A stretch of DNA of 64,000 nucleotides, taken from Mycolicibacterium moriokaense. GTDB taxonomy: Bacteria > Actinomycetota > Actinomycetes > Mycobacteriales > Mycobacteriaceae. The translations under genes were made by a program, and so were the position numbers. The stretch covers positions 124,001-188,000 of the forward strand of contig NZ_QQBJ01000004.1 of assembly GCF_003347205.1 (NCBI RefSeq). The letters run 5' to 3'. Each line of letters opens with the position of its first letter. Position 1 is the first letter of the stretch. Shown here piece by piece: positions 48,214-58,039 of the stretch. The notes beneath the pieces are model-generated. The model was given only the letters and a program-made list of their open reading frames with translations, did not search any database and was not told the DNA's origin.

Positions 48214-48245
48214 GATCGGCCCTCCCTGATCCGGCGCCAGCGCTC

Positions 48246-48260
48246 TGTAACGGTGTTACA
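48246..48260. promoter_or_regulatory. palindromic operator in the Rieske/amidohydrolase divergent promoter
   Basis: TGTAAC and GTTACA form a perfect six-bp dyad with a three-base centre. It lies between the divergent starts at 48213 and 48304. The size and symmetry suit a TetR dimer; the tetR gene is the second gene of the leftward operon. Binding is inferred. Confidence 0.65.
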
Positions 48261-48267
48261 TTAGCCA

Positions 48268-48277
48268 CCGTATACGG
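48268..48277. promoter_or_regulatory. second palindrome, CCGTATACGG
   Basis: A perfect ten-base palindrome lies seven bases downstream of the first dyad and 27 bases before the amidohydrolase GTG. It could be a second operator half or overlap the -10 element of the rightward promoter (TATACG). Confidence 0.5.
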
Positions 48278-48303
48278 CTGACACGGCATACGAGGGAGTA
48301 ATC

Positions 48304-50064
<1,761 letters not shown>

Positions 50065-50083
50065 CGACGCGCCTCGTGTCGTG

Positions 50084-51013
50084 ATGCGAGCGGTCGTCGC
50101 GCGTGACAGGGCGGCGGGTGTCGCCGGCCTCTCGCTGACCGAGATCCCGTACCCGCACATGGCGGAGAACGACGTCATCGTCGAGGTTCACGCGGCGTCG
50201 TTCACACCGAATGAACTCGACTGGCCGGGAACGTGGACCGACCGGGCGGGGCGCGACAGGACACCCAGCGTCCCCGGTCATGAAATGTCGGGCGTCGTCG
50301 CAGAGTTGGGCTTCGGCACCACGGGTTTCGAAGTGGGTCAGCAGGTTTACGGGCTGACCGACTGGTGCCGCAACGGCACGCTGGCGGAATACGTTGCGGT
50401 GGAGGCGCGTAACCTCGCCCTGCTGTCGCCCGGGATCGACCACGCGGTGGCCGCGGCATTGCCGATGCCCGGGCTGACCGCCTGGCAGGGCCTGTTCGAT
50501 CACGCGCACCTCAGCAGCGGTCAAACCATTCTGATCCATGGCGCCGCAGGCGGTGTCGCCTCGGTCGCGGTACAACTGGCCCTGCGGGCAGGGGCCAGGG
50601 TGATCGGCAGCGGGCGCACCACTCATAAGGAGCGGGTGTTGAGTCAGGGCGTCGCCGCGTTCGTCGACCTGCAGACCGATCGGCTCGAGGATGTCGAACA
50701 GGTGGATGTCGTGTTCGACGTGCTCGGCGGCGAGATTCTGGACCGCTCAGCGCAATTGGTGCGACGGGGCGGGACTTTGGTGACGATCGCCGAACCACCG
50801 CGTGTTCTGCCGGTCGACGCGCGCGCCGTGTTCTTCATCGTCGAACCCGACCGGGCACGCCTCGTCGAACTCGAGCGGATGCTGCGCGACGGTCACGTCA
50901 GACCCGCAGTCGGGTCGGTGTTCCCGCTGGCCGAGGCGGCTGCTGCCTTCGACCCGGCGCACCGGACGCACGGCAAGACCGTGATCCGGGTCACCGAGTC
51001 ACGCGTCGGCTAG
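50084..51013 (+). CDS. zinc-type quinone oxidoreductase/alcohol dehydrogenase family protein
   Basis: The ATG at 50084 (MRAVVARDRAAGV) is used. The 309-residue protein is a medium-chain dehydrogenase/reductase: HAASFTPNELDWPGTW, VPGHEMSGVVAELG, ILIHGAAGGVASVAVQLALRAGARVIGSG as the cofactor fold, and VFDVLGGEILDRSAQLV. Catalytic zinc ligands are not all present, so it groups with NADPH:quinone or enone reductases. It directly follows the amidohydrolase on the same strand and is likely part of the same catabolic unit. Confidence 0.85.
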   Translation: MRAVVARDRAAGVAGLSLTEIPYPHMAENDVIVEVHAASFTPNELDWPGTWTDRAGRDRTPSVPGHEMSGVVAELGFGTTGFEVGQQVYGLTDWCRNGTLAEYVAVEARNLALLSPGIDHAVAAALPMPGLTAWQGLFDHAHLSSGQTILIHGAAGGVASVAVQLALRAGARVIGSGRTTHKERVLSQGVAAFVDLQTDRLEDVEQVDVVFDVLGGEILDRSAQLVRRGGTLVTIAEPPRVLPVDARAVFFIVEPDRARLVELERMLRDGHVRPAVGSVFPLAEAAAAFDPAHRTHGKTVIRVTESRVG

Positions 51014-51019
51014 AACAGG

Positions 51020-51223
51020 CTAAGACCCGGCTTTGACCGCCGGTGCGGCGACCGTCGTCTCGGGCGTCGCCGGCGGCGTCTCCTGCGTGCTCGTGCCGCC
51101 CATGCTCATGGTGCCCGAACTGACCACCTGAGCCGCCTGCCCATGGTCCTGCACGATTGCCACGGTCGCGGCGCCGATCGCCACCAACGCACTGCCACCG
51201 ATGACCGCTATCAAGGTTTTCAC
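51020..51223 (-). CDS. small secreted or membrane-anchored mycobacterial protein
   Basis: The GTG at 51223 is chosen because GAGGGGT precedes it; the longer reading lacks an SD. The 67-residue product has one hydrophobic segment (LIAVIGGSALVAIGAATVAIV) serving as a signal or anchor. The Ser/Thr/Met-rich tail (VSSGTMSMGGTSTQETPPATPE) ends APAVKAGS. Short proteins of this type recur in mycobacteria; no function is known. It is the last gene of the minus-strand DUF899 run. Confidence 0.65.
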   Translation of the reverse strand: MKTLIAVIGGSALVAIGAATVAIVQDHGQAAQVVSSGTMSMGGTSTQETPPATPETTVAAPAVKAGS

Positions 51224-51355
51224 AGCGACCCCTCTTTCCTGTCCAAGTCGGCTCAAAGTAAGCGCACAGGCTGGGACCAGGCTGAATGTCGACTGCAAAG
51301 AATCTGTAGTTGGCCTGTAGTGAATGCATTCGGGCACACGACGCAGGCGCGACCG

Positions 51356-52111
51356 TTAACCGCCGAGGTCGTCGCCGCCGCCGCCGTGCACCCGCGACCA
51401 CTGGGGGATGGGGCGTCCGTCGATTCGGGTGTTGGACCCGTCGACGATCCAGTCCTGCGGCCACCCGACGGGGGAGCGCTCCCACGGTTCTTGACGCCCG
51501 TAGGCGGTGAGGTCCATCAGCGCGAGGCTGTAGTCCATCGTCTCGACGCCGCGCCGCGTCGTCCAGTACGTCTCGAAGACGCGGTCGCCGTCGCGCAGGT
51601 AGCAGACGATGTGCATCATGCCTGCGATGCGACCGACGAGAAGGTGCTGCAGTGAGGGCAGCGCCGAATACCACGGCATCCGCCAGCCCATGAAGTCCCG
51701 GTACCGCGCGCTCTCGGCGTAGGGCCCCTGGCAGAAGACGGCGTAGGTGATGTCGCGGGAGTGCAGATAGGACAACTCCTGCACCTGCGTGGTCACCCAG
51801 GTGCAGCCTTCGCATTGGTCGGCTGCGGGCTTGCCGGGGTGCCACATGAAGTAATAGGCGAGCAGTTGGCGCCTGCCGTCGAAGGCGTCCAGCAAAGTGA
51901 CCGGGCCGTCGGGTCCGGTCAGCTCCAGACCCGCGTCGACCTCGACCATGGGCAGCGCACGGCGGGCCGCGGCGATGGCGTCGCCCTCTCGGGTGTGTGC
52001 CTTTTCGCGGGCGCGCAGGTCGGCGATCTCGGCGTCGAAGGTGGCCCGGTCGACGGTCGCGGGGGTGGGTGCGCCGGCGACCGAGTCACGGTGCGGTGAA
52101 GCGTCTTTCAT
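51356..52111 (-). CDS. DUF899 thioredoxin-like protein (first copy)
   Basis: The 251-residue protein belongs to DUF899, a thioredoxin-like family. It shows the family core VTLLDAFDGRRQLLAYYFMWHPG and a C-x-x-C at Cys100-Cys103 (DQCEGCTWVTTQV). Further segments are GPYAESARYRDFMGWRMPWYSAL, DGDRVFETYWTTRRGVETMDYSLALMDLTAYGRQEPWERSP and the Trp-rich tail. It may reduce or oxidise thiols or respond to oxidants. The ATG has a GGAGGA SD. It is third in a minus-strand operon with a second DUF899 gene. Confidence 0.85.
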   Translation of the reverse strand: MKDASPHRDSVAGAPTPATVDRATFDAEIADLRAREKAHTREGDAIAAARRALPMVEVDAGLELTGPDGPVTLLDAFDGRRQLLAYYFMWHPGKPAADQCEGCTWVTTQVQELSYLHSRDITYAVFCQGPYAESARYRDFMGWRMPWYSALPSLQHLLVGRIAGMMHIVCYLRDGDRVFETYWTTRRGVETMDYSLALMDLTAYGRQEPWERSPVGWPQDWIVDGSNTRIDGRPIPQWSRVHGGGGDDLGG

Positions 52112-52126
52112 GGTCCTCCAATGGGC

Positions 52127-52798
52127 TCATTCGACGAGGTCGTCCTCGGCGGGTCCGAACAGATACAGGTGGTCGAGCAGCTGCTCCGGGTCATCGGACC
52201 AGTCCATCGCGGCCAGCTGGGCGCGACTGCGGCGGCCGGTCCGCCATCGCAGCGCATCGAACCACGTTGTACTGAGCCGGATTTCGGCGCCGTCGTCGGG
52301 ACCGCTCCGATAGTCGGCGCCGTCGACCGTCACCCGCAGCGCCACCGGCGTGCGCAGAATGGACAGCAGCCGGTCGGCGGAGAACCGCACCGCGGCGGAG
52401 TCGCGGGCGCCCGGCCGACCCAGTGCGGCGCGGACATCGTGCTCGTGGCTGGCGATGTCGCCGACCGGGGGTTCGACACCTGTGGTCTCGGCGAGCAGGT
52501 GCAACTGCGCGGCCGCCTCGGACCAGGCCGCGATGATGCCCGCCATGTCCTGTCCGTCGAACCGGGCGATCTGAGCCGCGGTCTGGTCGTCGGTGGGCGG
52601 CCCGGTCAGGCGCCGATGACCCCAGTCGTCGGCCGTCGCGGCCAGGTGTGCCACTACGTCGCGCACCGACCAACCCGGGCAGGCGGCGACCGCGGCGCTC
52701 ACCCCGGCCTCGTCGAGGTCGGCCACCATCTCGGTGATCCGCGCTTTCGCAGATTCATAGATCCGGACGGCGCGTAGCGGATCATCGGCCACCCCCAT
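52127..52798 (-). CDS. maleylpyruvate isomerase-family (DinB-like) protein
   Basis: The ATG at 52798 overlaps the stop of the upstream DUF899 gene by one base. The 223-residue protein has the mycothiol-dependent maleylpyruvate isomerase/TIGR03083 layout: helical bundle with CPGWSVRDVVAHLAATADDWGH, where the second His can bind metal. Later come DIASHEHDVRAALGRPG with another metal His pair, and a C-terminal SCP-like domain (LRVTVDGADYRSG). In mycobacteria such proteins use mycothiol as cofactor, which fits the redox-type neighbours. The exact reaction is unknown. Confidence 0.83.
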   Translation of the reverse strand: MGVADDPLRAVRIYESAKARITEMVADLDEAGVSAAVAACPGWSVRDVVAHLAATADDWGHRRLTGPPTDDQTAAQIARFDGQDMAGIIAAWSEAAAQLHLLAETTGVEPPVGDIASHEHDVRAALGRPGARDSAAVRFSADRLLSILRTPVALRVTVDGADYRSGPDDGAEIRLSTTWFDALRWRTGRRSRAQLAAMDWSDDPEQLLDHLYLFGPAEDDLVE

Positions 52799-53481
52799 CA
52801 CCGCCGCTGGCCGTAATCGTCGTTCCAGCGCCACCATTCGTAGGGTTTGGTCTGTGGGTAACCCTCGGGGGAGTCTTCCCAGGTCTCCTGTCGCCCGAGC
52901 GCGGTGATGTCCAGGAAGTCGAAGGTGTTGACGAAGACCTCGTCGCCTCGGTTGTCGGTGAAGTAGGTGCGGAATATCCGGTCGCCGTCGCGGATGAAGG
53001 CGTTGGTGCCGTGCCATTCGGCCACGCCGAAGTCCTCGTCGAAGGCGCCCCGCGGGCCGGGAAGGATCGTGAACCACGGGTGGTCCCAACCCATTCGCGC
53101 CTTTATCCGGGTGAGGTCGGCCTGCGGGGCCCGCGACACGTACACAAGGGTGGTGTCGCGCGCGTGCAGATGCGCGAGGTTGCCGATGTGGTCGGCCATC
53201 AGGGAGCAGCCGACACATCCGTGCTCGGGCCACCCGTGCACGCCGGGGTCCATGAACGCGCGGTAGACGATCAGCTGGCGGCGCCCGTCGAAGAGGTCGA
53301 GCAGGCTGACGGTGCCGTCGGGCCCGTCGAACTCGTAGGGCTCGAGCACCGGCAGCCAGGGCATCCGGCGGCGCTGCGCGGCCAGCGCGTCGCGGGCTTT
53401 GGTGAACTCCTTCTCCTTGACCAGCATTTTCTGTCGCGCGGCCTCCCACTCCTGCGCGGACACAATCGGAGGCGTCTTCAC
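52798..53481 (-). CDS. DUF899 thioredoxin-like protein (second copy)
   Basis: The GTG at 53481 has an AGGAGA SD and gives 227 residues; a longer reading starting at 53520 overlaps the operator. It carries SLLDLFDGRRQLIVYRAFMDPG and a C-x-x-C at Cys89-Cys92 (EHGCVGCSLMADHI), then a domain like that of the first copy: WHGTNAFIRDGDRIFRTYFTDNRGDE, TALGRQETWEDSPEGYP. It differs enough from the first copy to be a paralogue rather than a recent duplicate. It is first in its operon and divergent from an ArsR gene. Confidence 0.85.
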   Translation of the reverse strand: MKTPPIVSAQEWEAARQKMLVKEKEFTKARDALAAQRRRMPWLPVLEPYEFDGPDGTVSLLDLFDGRRQLIVYRAFMDPGVHGWPEHGCVGCSLMADHIGNLAHLHARDTTLVYVSRAPQADLTRIKARMGWDHPWFTILPGPRGAFDEDFGVAEWHGTNAFIRDGDRIFRTYFTDNRGDEVFVNTFDFLDITALGRQETWEDSPEGYPQTKPYEWWRWNDDYGQRR

Positions 53482-53511
53482 GCCGTCTCCTTTCACCGGG
53501 TTACCCAAAAC

Positions 53512-53531
53512 GTTCAACACTTCAGTTGAAC
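53512..53531. promoter_or_regulatory. perfect palindrome in the DUF899/ArsR divergent promoter
   Basis: GTTCAAC (53512-53518) and GTTGAAC (53525-53531) are exact seven-base reverse complements around a six-base centre. The site lies 31 bases from the DUF899 start and 43 from the ArsR start, close to the size of a single ArsR-dimer footprint. It is the natural candidate operator for both directions. Confidence 0.7.
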
Positions 53532-53561
53532 AACTGTCTCCAGCACATCACGAGCGACCGC

Positions 53562-53567
53562 TATAGT
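53562..53567 (+). promoter_or_regulatory. -10 element for a leaderless arsR transcript
   Basis: TATAGT lies eight bases before the ATG at 53575, so transcription would begin on the start codon. There is no SD. It is downstream of the palindrome, as expected for a repressor-controlled promoter. Confidence 0.55.
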
Positions 53568-53574
53568 CAACAAG

Positions 53575-53904
53575 ATGGTTGAAGATCAGGTTCTGGATCG
53601 CGCCTACAGCGCGCTCGCCGACCCGACCAGACGATCGCTGCTGACGGCGCTGCGGCACGGCGATGCCCGCATCTCCGATCTCGCGGCCCCGCTGCCGATG
53701 ACCTTCGCGGGCGTGTCGCGCCACATCGGTGTACTGGAAGCGGCGGGCCTGGTGCGTCGGGAGGTGCGCGGCCGCGAGCACTGGCTGTCGCTGCAACCGG
53801 AGGGCTTGACGGCGGCTCAGCAGTGGATAGCCGAGCAGACCGAGTTCTGGTCCACCCGCGCCGACGCGCTGTCGGCCCGGTTGCGCCGGAAGAGCGGCCG
53901 ATGA
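53575..53904 (+). CDS. ArsR/SmtB-family transcriptional regulator (SRPBCC-coupled)
   Basis: The 109-residue winged-helix protein begins MVEDQVLDRAYSALADPTRRSLLTALRHGD. Its recognition helix is MTFAGVSRHIGVLEAAGLV and its wing RREVRGREHWLSL. No metal-binding Cys is present, so it belongs to the non-metal ArsR group typically partnered with an SRPBCC protein that binds a lipophilic ligand. Its stop overlaps the SRPBCC start (ATGA). The palindrome 43 bases upstream is its likely target. Confidence 0.9.
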   Translation: MVEDQVLDRAYSALADPTRRSLLTALRHGDARISDLAAPLPMTFAGVSRHIGVLEAAGLVRREVRGREHWLSLQPEGLTAAQQWIAEQTEFWSTRADALSARLRRKSGR

Positions 53905-54338
53905 CCGAGACCGCGACCGTCCGCATCGAACGCGTGATGCCTGCCGCGCCGGATGCGGTGTTCGACGAGTGGCTGGACCGAGAGTCGCTGCAGGAGTGGA
54001 TGTGTCCGCGGCCAGTGCAGGTTGTCGATGTCACCGTCGAGCCGCGGGTGGGGGGCACCGTCCGCTTCGACGTCGACGACTCGGGCACCCGGGTGCTGAT
54101 CTCCGGCCAGTTCCTGACCATCGACCGGCCGCGACTGCTGCGCTTCACGTGGTCGAACTCGAACTGGGCGGACCCGACGATGGAAAGCGTGGTCAACGTC
54201 GCGTTCGAACCGATCGGCGAGGACGAGACGCTGATGTCCATCGAGCATTCTCTGCTTCCGCCAGAGGAATTCGAGAGCTTCCACAGCGGGTGGACGCTCA
54301 CCGTCGAACAGCTTGCGACCATGCTGGGTGGCCGATGA
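53901..54338 (+). CDS. SRPBCC/AHSA1-like protein
   Basis: The ATG at 53901 overlaps the ArsR stop, fixing the start. The 145-residue protein shows the helix-grip pattern: RIERVMPAAPDAVFDEWLDRESLQEWM, VEPRVGGTVRFDV, FLTIDRPRLLRFTWSNSNW, MSIEHSLLPPEEFESFHSGWTLTVEQLATML. It is the usual partner of this ArsR subgroup and may hold a hydrophobic ligand or a damaged metabolite. The next gene (NYN) overlaps its stop by four bases. Confidence 0.87.
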   Translation: MTETATVRIERVMPAAPDAVFDEWLDRESLQEWMCPRPVQVVDVTVEPRVGGTVRFDVDDSGTRVLISGQFLTIDRPRLLRFTWSNSNWADPTMESVVNVAFEPIGEDETLMSIEHSLLPPEEFESFHSGWTLTVEQLATMLGGR

Positions 54339-54724
54339 CCGAGCGGTGGATCGTCGACGCCATGAACGTCATCGGAAGTCGGCCCGACGGCTGGTGGAAA
54401 GACCGCACCGGGGCGATCGTCAGGCTCGTCGACCGGCTCGAGCGCTGGGCACCGACGCAGCACCGCGCTGTGACCGTGGTTCTGGAACGGCCGATGTCCC
54501 CGCCGATCCGGTCGTCGGTGGTCGAGATCGCGCATGCGCCTCGCGCGGCGGCGAACTCCGCCGATGACGAGATCGTCCGGCTGGTCGAAGCCGACTGTGC
54601 GCCACAGCAACTCACCGTGGTGACCTCCGACGGCGCGCTGTCCGAACGGGTCCGCGGCGCAGGCGCTTCGGTGTTTCCCGCCGCGAGCTTTCGCAACCTG
54701 ATCGATCGGGCACATGAGCGATGA
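54335..54724 (+). CDS. NYN/YacP-like ribonuclease-domain protein
   Basis: The ATG at 54335 overlaps the SRPBCC stop (ATGA). The 129-residue protein is a single NYN/PIN-like domain: WIVDAMNVIGSRPDGWW with early metal Asp8 and Asn11, SADDEIVRLVEA with the middle acidic pair, and VVTSDGALSERVRGAG with the late Asp. Such proteins cut RNA or damaged RNA in bacteria. Its presence in the ArsR/SRPBCC operon is unusual. The next start (54714) lies inside its last codons. Confidence 0.83.
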   Translation: MTERWIVDAMNVIGSRPDGWWKDRTGAIVRLVDRLERWAPTQHRAVTVVLERPMSPPIRSSVVEIAHAPRAAANSADDEIVRLVEADCAPQQLTVVTSDGALSERVRGAGASVFPAASFRNLIDRAHER

Positions 54725-55289
54725 CTCGCCGACCGGCCGACGGCCCACCAGCCACGAACGCATGGCCGGCAGGCCCTGGGACGCGTCCTACCGCGACGGG
54801 CCGGCTCCGTGGAACATCGGCCGGGCCCAGCCCGCGGTTGTCCGGCTGGCCTCGGCGGGAGCGTTCAGCGGCACCGTGTTGGACGCGGGTTGCGGGACGG
54901 GCGACAATGCCCTGCACCTGGCGTCGCTCGGGCTGGGCGTGACAGGTGTCGACGTCGCCGCGGACGCGTTACGCCTCGCTGACCTGGGCCGCACGTTCGA
55001 CACGGTGCTGGACTGCGGGTTGTTGCACACCTTCGACCGCGGCGAGCGCTCCAGTTACGCGGCGAGCCTGGCATCGGTGACCAGGCGCGGCGGCACGCGG
55101 CACGTGCTGTGCTTCAGCGATCAGGGGCCGGACACGGGTCCGCACCCGCTCAGCAGGGATGAGGTGGATGACGCGTTCACCGCCGGCGTCGGATGGCAGG
55201 TCGTGGCCGTCGAACCGGACCGAATCCACACCAGGTTCCACGGTGGGGACGGTGCGCCCGCGTGGTGCGCCGCGGTCGAGCGGGTGTAG
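54714..55289 (+). CDS. class I SAM methyltransferase with apparent internal deletion
   Basis: The 191-residue protein reads like a class I methyltransferase up to the SAM loop (VLDAGCGTGDNALHLASLG) and again from DALRLADLGRTFDTVLDCGLLHTF onwards. Between strand two (VTGVDVA) and this segment, relatives of this family have roughly 25 more residues forming a helix and strand three. Here VDVA runs straight into ADALRLADLG, an in-frame loss that removes part of the SAM-binding Rossmann fold. Activity is doubtful. The reading frame is otherwise open, and the gene overlaps the NYN stop by 11 bases. Confidence 0.75.
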   Translation: MSDDSPTGRRPTSHERMAGRPWDASYRDGPAPWNIGRAQPAVVRLASAGAFSGTVLDAGCGTGDNALHLASLGLGVTGVDVAADALRLADLGRTFDTVLDCGLLHTFDRGERSSYAASLASVTRRGGTRHVLCFSDQGPDTGPHPLSRDEVDDAFTAGVGWQVVAVEPDRIHTRFHGGDGAPAWCAAVERV

Positions 55290-55295
55290 CGCGGA

Positions 55296-55598
55296 CTAGC
55301 CGCCGTTCTGGGTCAGGCCGTAGCAGACGCCGTAGTGCTCCGGAGTGCAGGGAATGCCGTTGACGGTGTCGAATCCGTTGGGGTTGTTGACGATCTTCGG
55401 CCCACCACCCGACGACGGCGGGACCGGCAGCACAGGCGCCGCGGCGGTTCCGGCTCCACTGACACAGGTGTCCCAATGGGTCAGCTTGGTGCCCCATGGG
55501 CATTCCTTGGCGGCGGCGGGCGACGCGGCCACTAGGGGAGCCGCGGCGAAGGCCACAGCACATCCGAAAACGACCACTCCGCGCTTCACGTTCACCAT
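55296..55598 (-). CDS. small secreted cysteine-containing protein
   Basis: The ATG at 55598 (MVNVKRGVVVFGCAVAF) has a GAGAG SD and is preferred over the longer frame. The 100-residue protein has a signal peptide ending AASPAAA. The mature part has four cysteines (KECPWGT, WDTCVSG, IPCTPEH, GVCYGLT) that could form two disulfides, with a Pro/Gly linker between two small lobes. No enzymatic motif. It resembles small secreted mycobacterial proteins of unknown role. It is convergent with the methyltransferase gene. Confidence 0.75.
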   Translation of the reverse strand: MVNVKRGVVVFGCAVAFAAAPLVAASPAAAKECPWGTKLTHWDTCVSGAGTAAAPVLPVPPSSGGGPKIVNNPNGFDTVNGIPCTPEHYGVCYGLTQNGG

Positions 55599-55714
55599 TA
55601 AGCTCTCCGAACCTCTCACCCGACCCGGCCCAGCCTAACCTGTGAGCGCTCCTCGCGGGGCCGCGCACCCTGTTTACGCAGGTCAAACCGGCTCGGTGTG
55701 ATGGCAGATGCAGG

Positions 55715-56662
55715 TCAGCCGTGCAGCGCACGATACGCCGAGACGGCGCCGGAATTCAGCGGGATCAGGCCGGTCTGGATCATCGACGGCGCGTCGAGGT
55801 ACTGCAGCCCGCGGACATACGGCGGCACCAGCTTCGAGGCATCGGTCGCCAGCACGTCGACGACAGCGGCCACGAGTTCGGCGTCGATGTCCTTGCGGCA
55901 CAGCAGCAGGTCGGGAACGCCGATCGACCGCACGCCCGTCGGTACGTACTCACACGTCGGCACCAACCGCACCGCATACGGATAACCGGCGAGGCGGCTC
56001 ATCGGCCCCGCCAGCCCGCCGATGTCGAGCATCCGGATCGGGACTCGAGTGTCCAACTCGGCGACCGCGGGCGTCGGGACGCCGCCGGACCACACCAGCG
56101 CGTCGATGTCTCGGTCCGCCAGCCGGCCCAACCCCTCTCGCAGTCGGTAGTTGCGCACGTCCACGCGGATGTGCAGTCCAGCCGCCTCGAACAGCACCTG
56201 GCTGGTCACTGCCGCGCCGGAGCCGGGCGGTCCGATCGACACCCGCCTGCCCTGCAGGTCCGAAATCTGTTGTATCTCAGCATCTTCACGGACGATGACC
56301 TGCAGATAGTTCTCGTACACCCGGGCGACGGCGTCCGGCGCGGTGGCCGCGGGCCCTGCGGCGTGGTCCCGCTCGGCGACGTCGGCCAGCGCCAGACCCA
56401 TGTCGACGTCGCCGGACCGCAGGCGGGAGAGGTTCTCGACCGTGCCCTCGGTCGGCAGCACGTCGACGACGATGTCCGGATACCGGGTCTTCATCTGCTT
56501 GGCGAGGATCTCGGCGAACGCGAGGTACAACCCGCCGGGGTCGCCCGCGGCCAGCCGCAGCCGCCCGTTGGTTCCGTTGCGCAAGCACCCGGCCGCCAGG
56601 AGCGCCGTGCCGAGAATGAAGGCGCGACGACCGATTTCGGTCGACGACCCCTGGTTCACCAT
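55715..56662 (-). CDS. TAXI-family solute-binding lipoprotein
   Basis: The 315-residue protein has a lipoprotein signal with Cys26 (ALLAAGC). It carries the TAXI family text LAAGDPGGLYLAFAEILAKQM, VLPTEGTVENLSRLRSGDVDMGLALADV, GRRVSIGPPGSGAAVTSQVLFEAAG, and RDIDALVWSGGVPTPAVAEL. TAXI proteins are solute receptors of TRAP transporters, usually for C4/C5 dicarboxylates or glutamate. No TRAP membrane subunit is nearby. Its start overlaps the sensor-kinase stop by seven bases, so it is most likely a co-sensor for that kinase, as in Tct-type systems. Confidence 0.87.
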   Translation of the reverse strand: MVNQGSSTEIGRRAFILGTALLAAGCLRNGTNGRLRLAAGDPGGLYLAFAEILAKQMKTRYPDIVVDVLPTEGTVENLSRLRSGDVDMGLALADVAERDHAAGPAATAPDAVARVYENYLQVIVREDAEIQQISDLQGRRVSIGPPGSGAAVTSQVLFEAAGLHIRVDVRNYRLREGLGRLADRDIDALVWSGGVPTPAVAELDTRVPIRMLDIGGLAGPMSRLAGYPYAVRLVPTCEYVPTGVRSIGVPDLLLCRKDIDAELVAAVVDVLATDASKLVPPYVRGLQYLDAPSMIQTGLIPLNSGAVSAYRALHG

Positions 56663-58038
56663 GGCGAATCACCCGGGGTGGGGAGCCGGAATCGGACCAG
56701 CAGTCCGCCTTCCGGCGCTCGTTCCACGCCGACGGTTCCGCCGTGGCCTGCCGCGATCTCGGCGGCGATCGCCAGCCCCAGCCCGGTGCCTGCGCCGTCG
56801 TCCTGTCCTCTCCAGAACCGGGCCGCCGCCCGCGACAGGTCCTGCTGAGGAAGCCCGGGGCCGTCATCGCTGACCACCAGGTCGACGCCGTCGCCCGACG
56901 GCGACGCGGACACCGTCACCGTCGCCCCCGATCCCGCGTACCGCAACGCGTTGTCGAGCGCGACGTCGAGAAGCTGCTCGACGTCGTGGCGGGCCAGCTG
57001 GGCCGAAAGCCCGGGATCGGCTGTACGGTCCCGCAATCGCTGGCGGTTTTCGTCGGCGACCGGTTGCCAGAACGCGATCCGCTCGGTGATCACGTCGGTC
57101 AGATCGGTCGACGCCTCCGCGGTCGCCGACAGCCCGACCTGGCGGCTTCCGCTGACCTGCTCCGCGCGCGCCAGCCGCAGCAACTGGCCGAGCAGGTTCT
57201 CCAGCCGGTCGAGTTCGGCCGTCATCGAGCGATACGTGGTCTCGCCCCGCTCGGTCACCGAGTCGGCGAGGCTGTCCGCCCGCAGCCGAACGGCGGCCAG
57301 CGGGTTGCGCAGCTGGTGGGACGCATCGGCGACGAGGCGCCGTTGGCGGTCGAGGGAGGCCCGCACCACCTGCGCCATCGTGTTGAACGCCGATGTGAAG
57401 TGGCGCAGTTCCGGCGGACCCGCCACATCGGCGGGAGGCCCGGCGACGCCTTCGGTCATCTCGGCGACGGCGCATTCGAGTCCCGTGATCGGCCGCAGCA
57501 CCCATCGGGTCAGGGCCCTGGCGACGACCGCGGCGACGACCAGCACGACCAGGCAGCCGACCGTGACCCACAGCCATGACCGCGCGATGTCGCGCGCGGC
57601 CACGGTGGGGTCGACCGCGGAGACGACGGCGCCGACGAGTTCGCCGTTCTGCCGCACTCCCGCGGTGGCGACCAGCGGATGCCGCTGCCACGGCATGATC
57701 GGGGCCCACCGCGAGGCGGGCGCGTCGACCAGGGCGTGGGCTGCGGCGGTCGCGACACCGGGATCGGTGACGCTGAGTCCACGGGAGGCCAGGGTGCGAC
57801 CGTCGGCGTCGATCACCAGCAGGCCCTCGCCGTACACGTCGTGGTAGCGGTCGACCAGGCGCTGCAACGGTGTGCCGGGCGCGGCCGCGGAATCGGCCAG
57901 CGCGCCGAGTTGCCTGTCGCGCTCGGCGGCAAGCGTCGCGGTCCGGCTGCTCGCCAGACTCCACGCCAGTGGGATGGCAAGTGCGGCGACGGCCAACAGC
58001 GAGAGCACGACGAGGACGGCCCGAACCCGAAGACCCAC
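56656..58038 (-). CDS. sensor histidine kinase (TctE/BaeS-like)
   Basis: The 460-residue kinase has TM1 at residues 7-29, an external sensor of about 125 residues, TM2 at about 157-178 and a HAMP segment. The phosphoacceptor His241 lies in DASHQLRNPLAAVRLRADSL, and the ATPase has N-box DVALDNALRYAG and G-box VSDDGPGLPQQDLS. The external domain with a basic/hydrophobic pattern could contact the TAXI lipoprotein. One base separates its start from the stop of the response-regulator gene. It ends inside the TAXI gene start. Confidence 0.9.
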   Translation of the reverse strand: MGLRVRAVLVVLSLLAVAALAIPLAWSLASSRTATLAAERDRQLGALADSAAAPGTPLQRLVDRYHDVYGEGLLVIDADGRTLASRGLSVTDPGVATAAAHALVDAPASRWAPIMPWQRHPLVATAGVRQNGELVGAVVSAVDPTVAARDIARSWLWVTVGCLVVLVVAAVVARALTRWVLRPITGLECAVAEMTEGVAGPPADVAGPPELRHFTSAFNTMAQVVRASLDRQRRLVADASHQLRNPLAAVRLRADSLADSVTERGETTYRSMTAELDRLENLLGQLLRLARAEQVSGSRQVGLSATAEASTDLTDVITERIAFWQPVADENRQRLRDRTADPGLSAQLARHDVEQLLDVALDNALRYAGSGATVTVSASPSGDGVDLVVSDDGPGLPQQDLSRAAARFWRGQDDGAGTGLGLAIAAEIAAGHGGTVGVERAPEGGLLVRFRLPTPGDSPW

Positions 58039-58039
58039 G

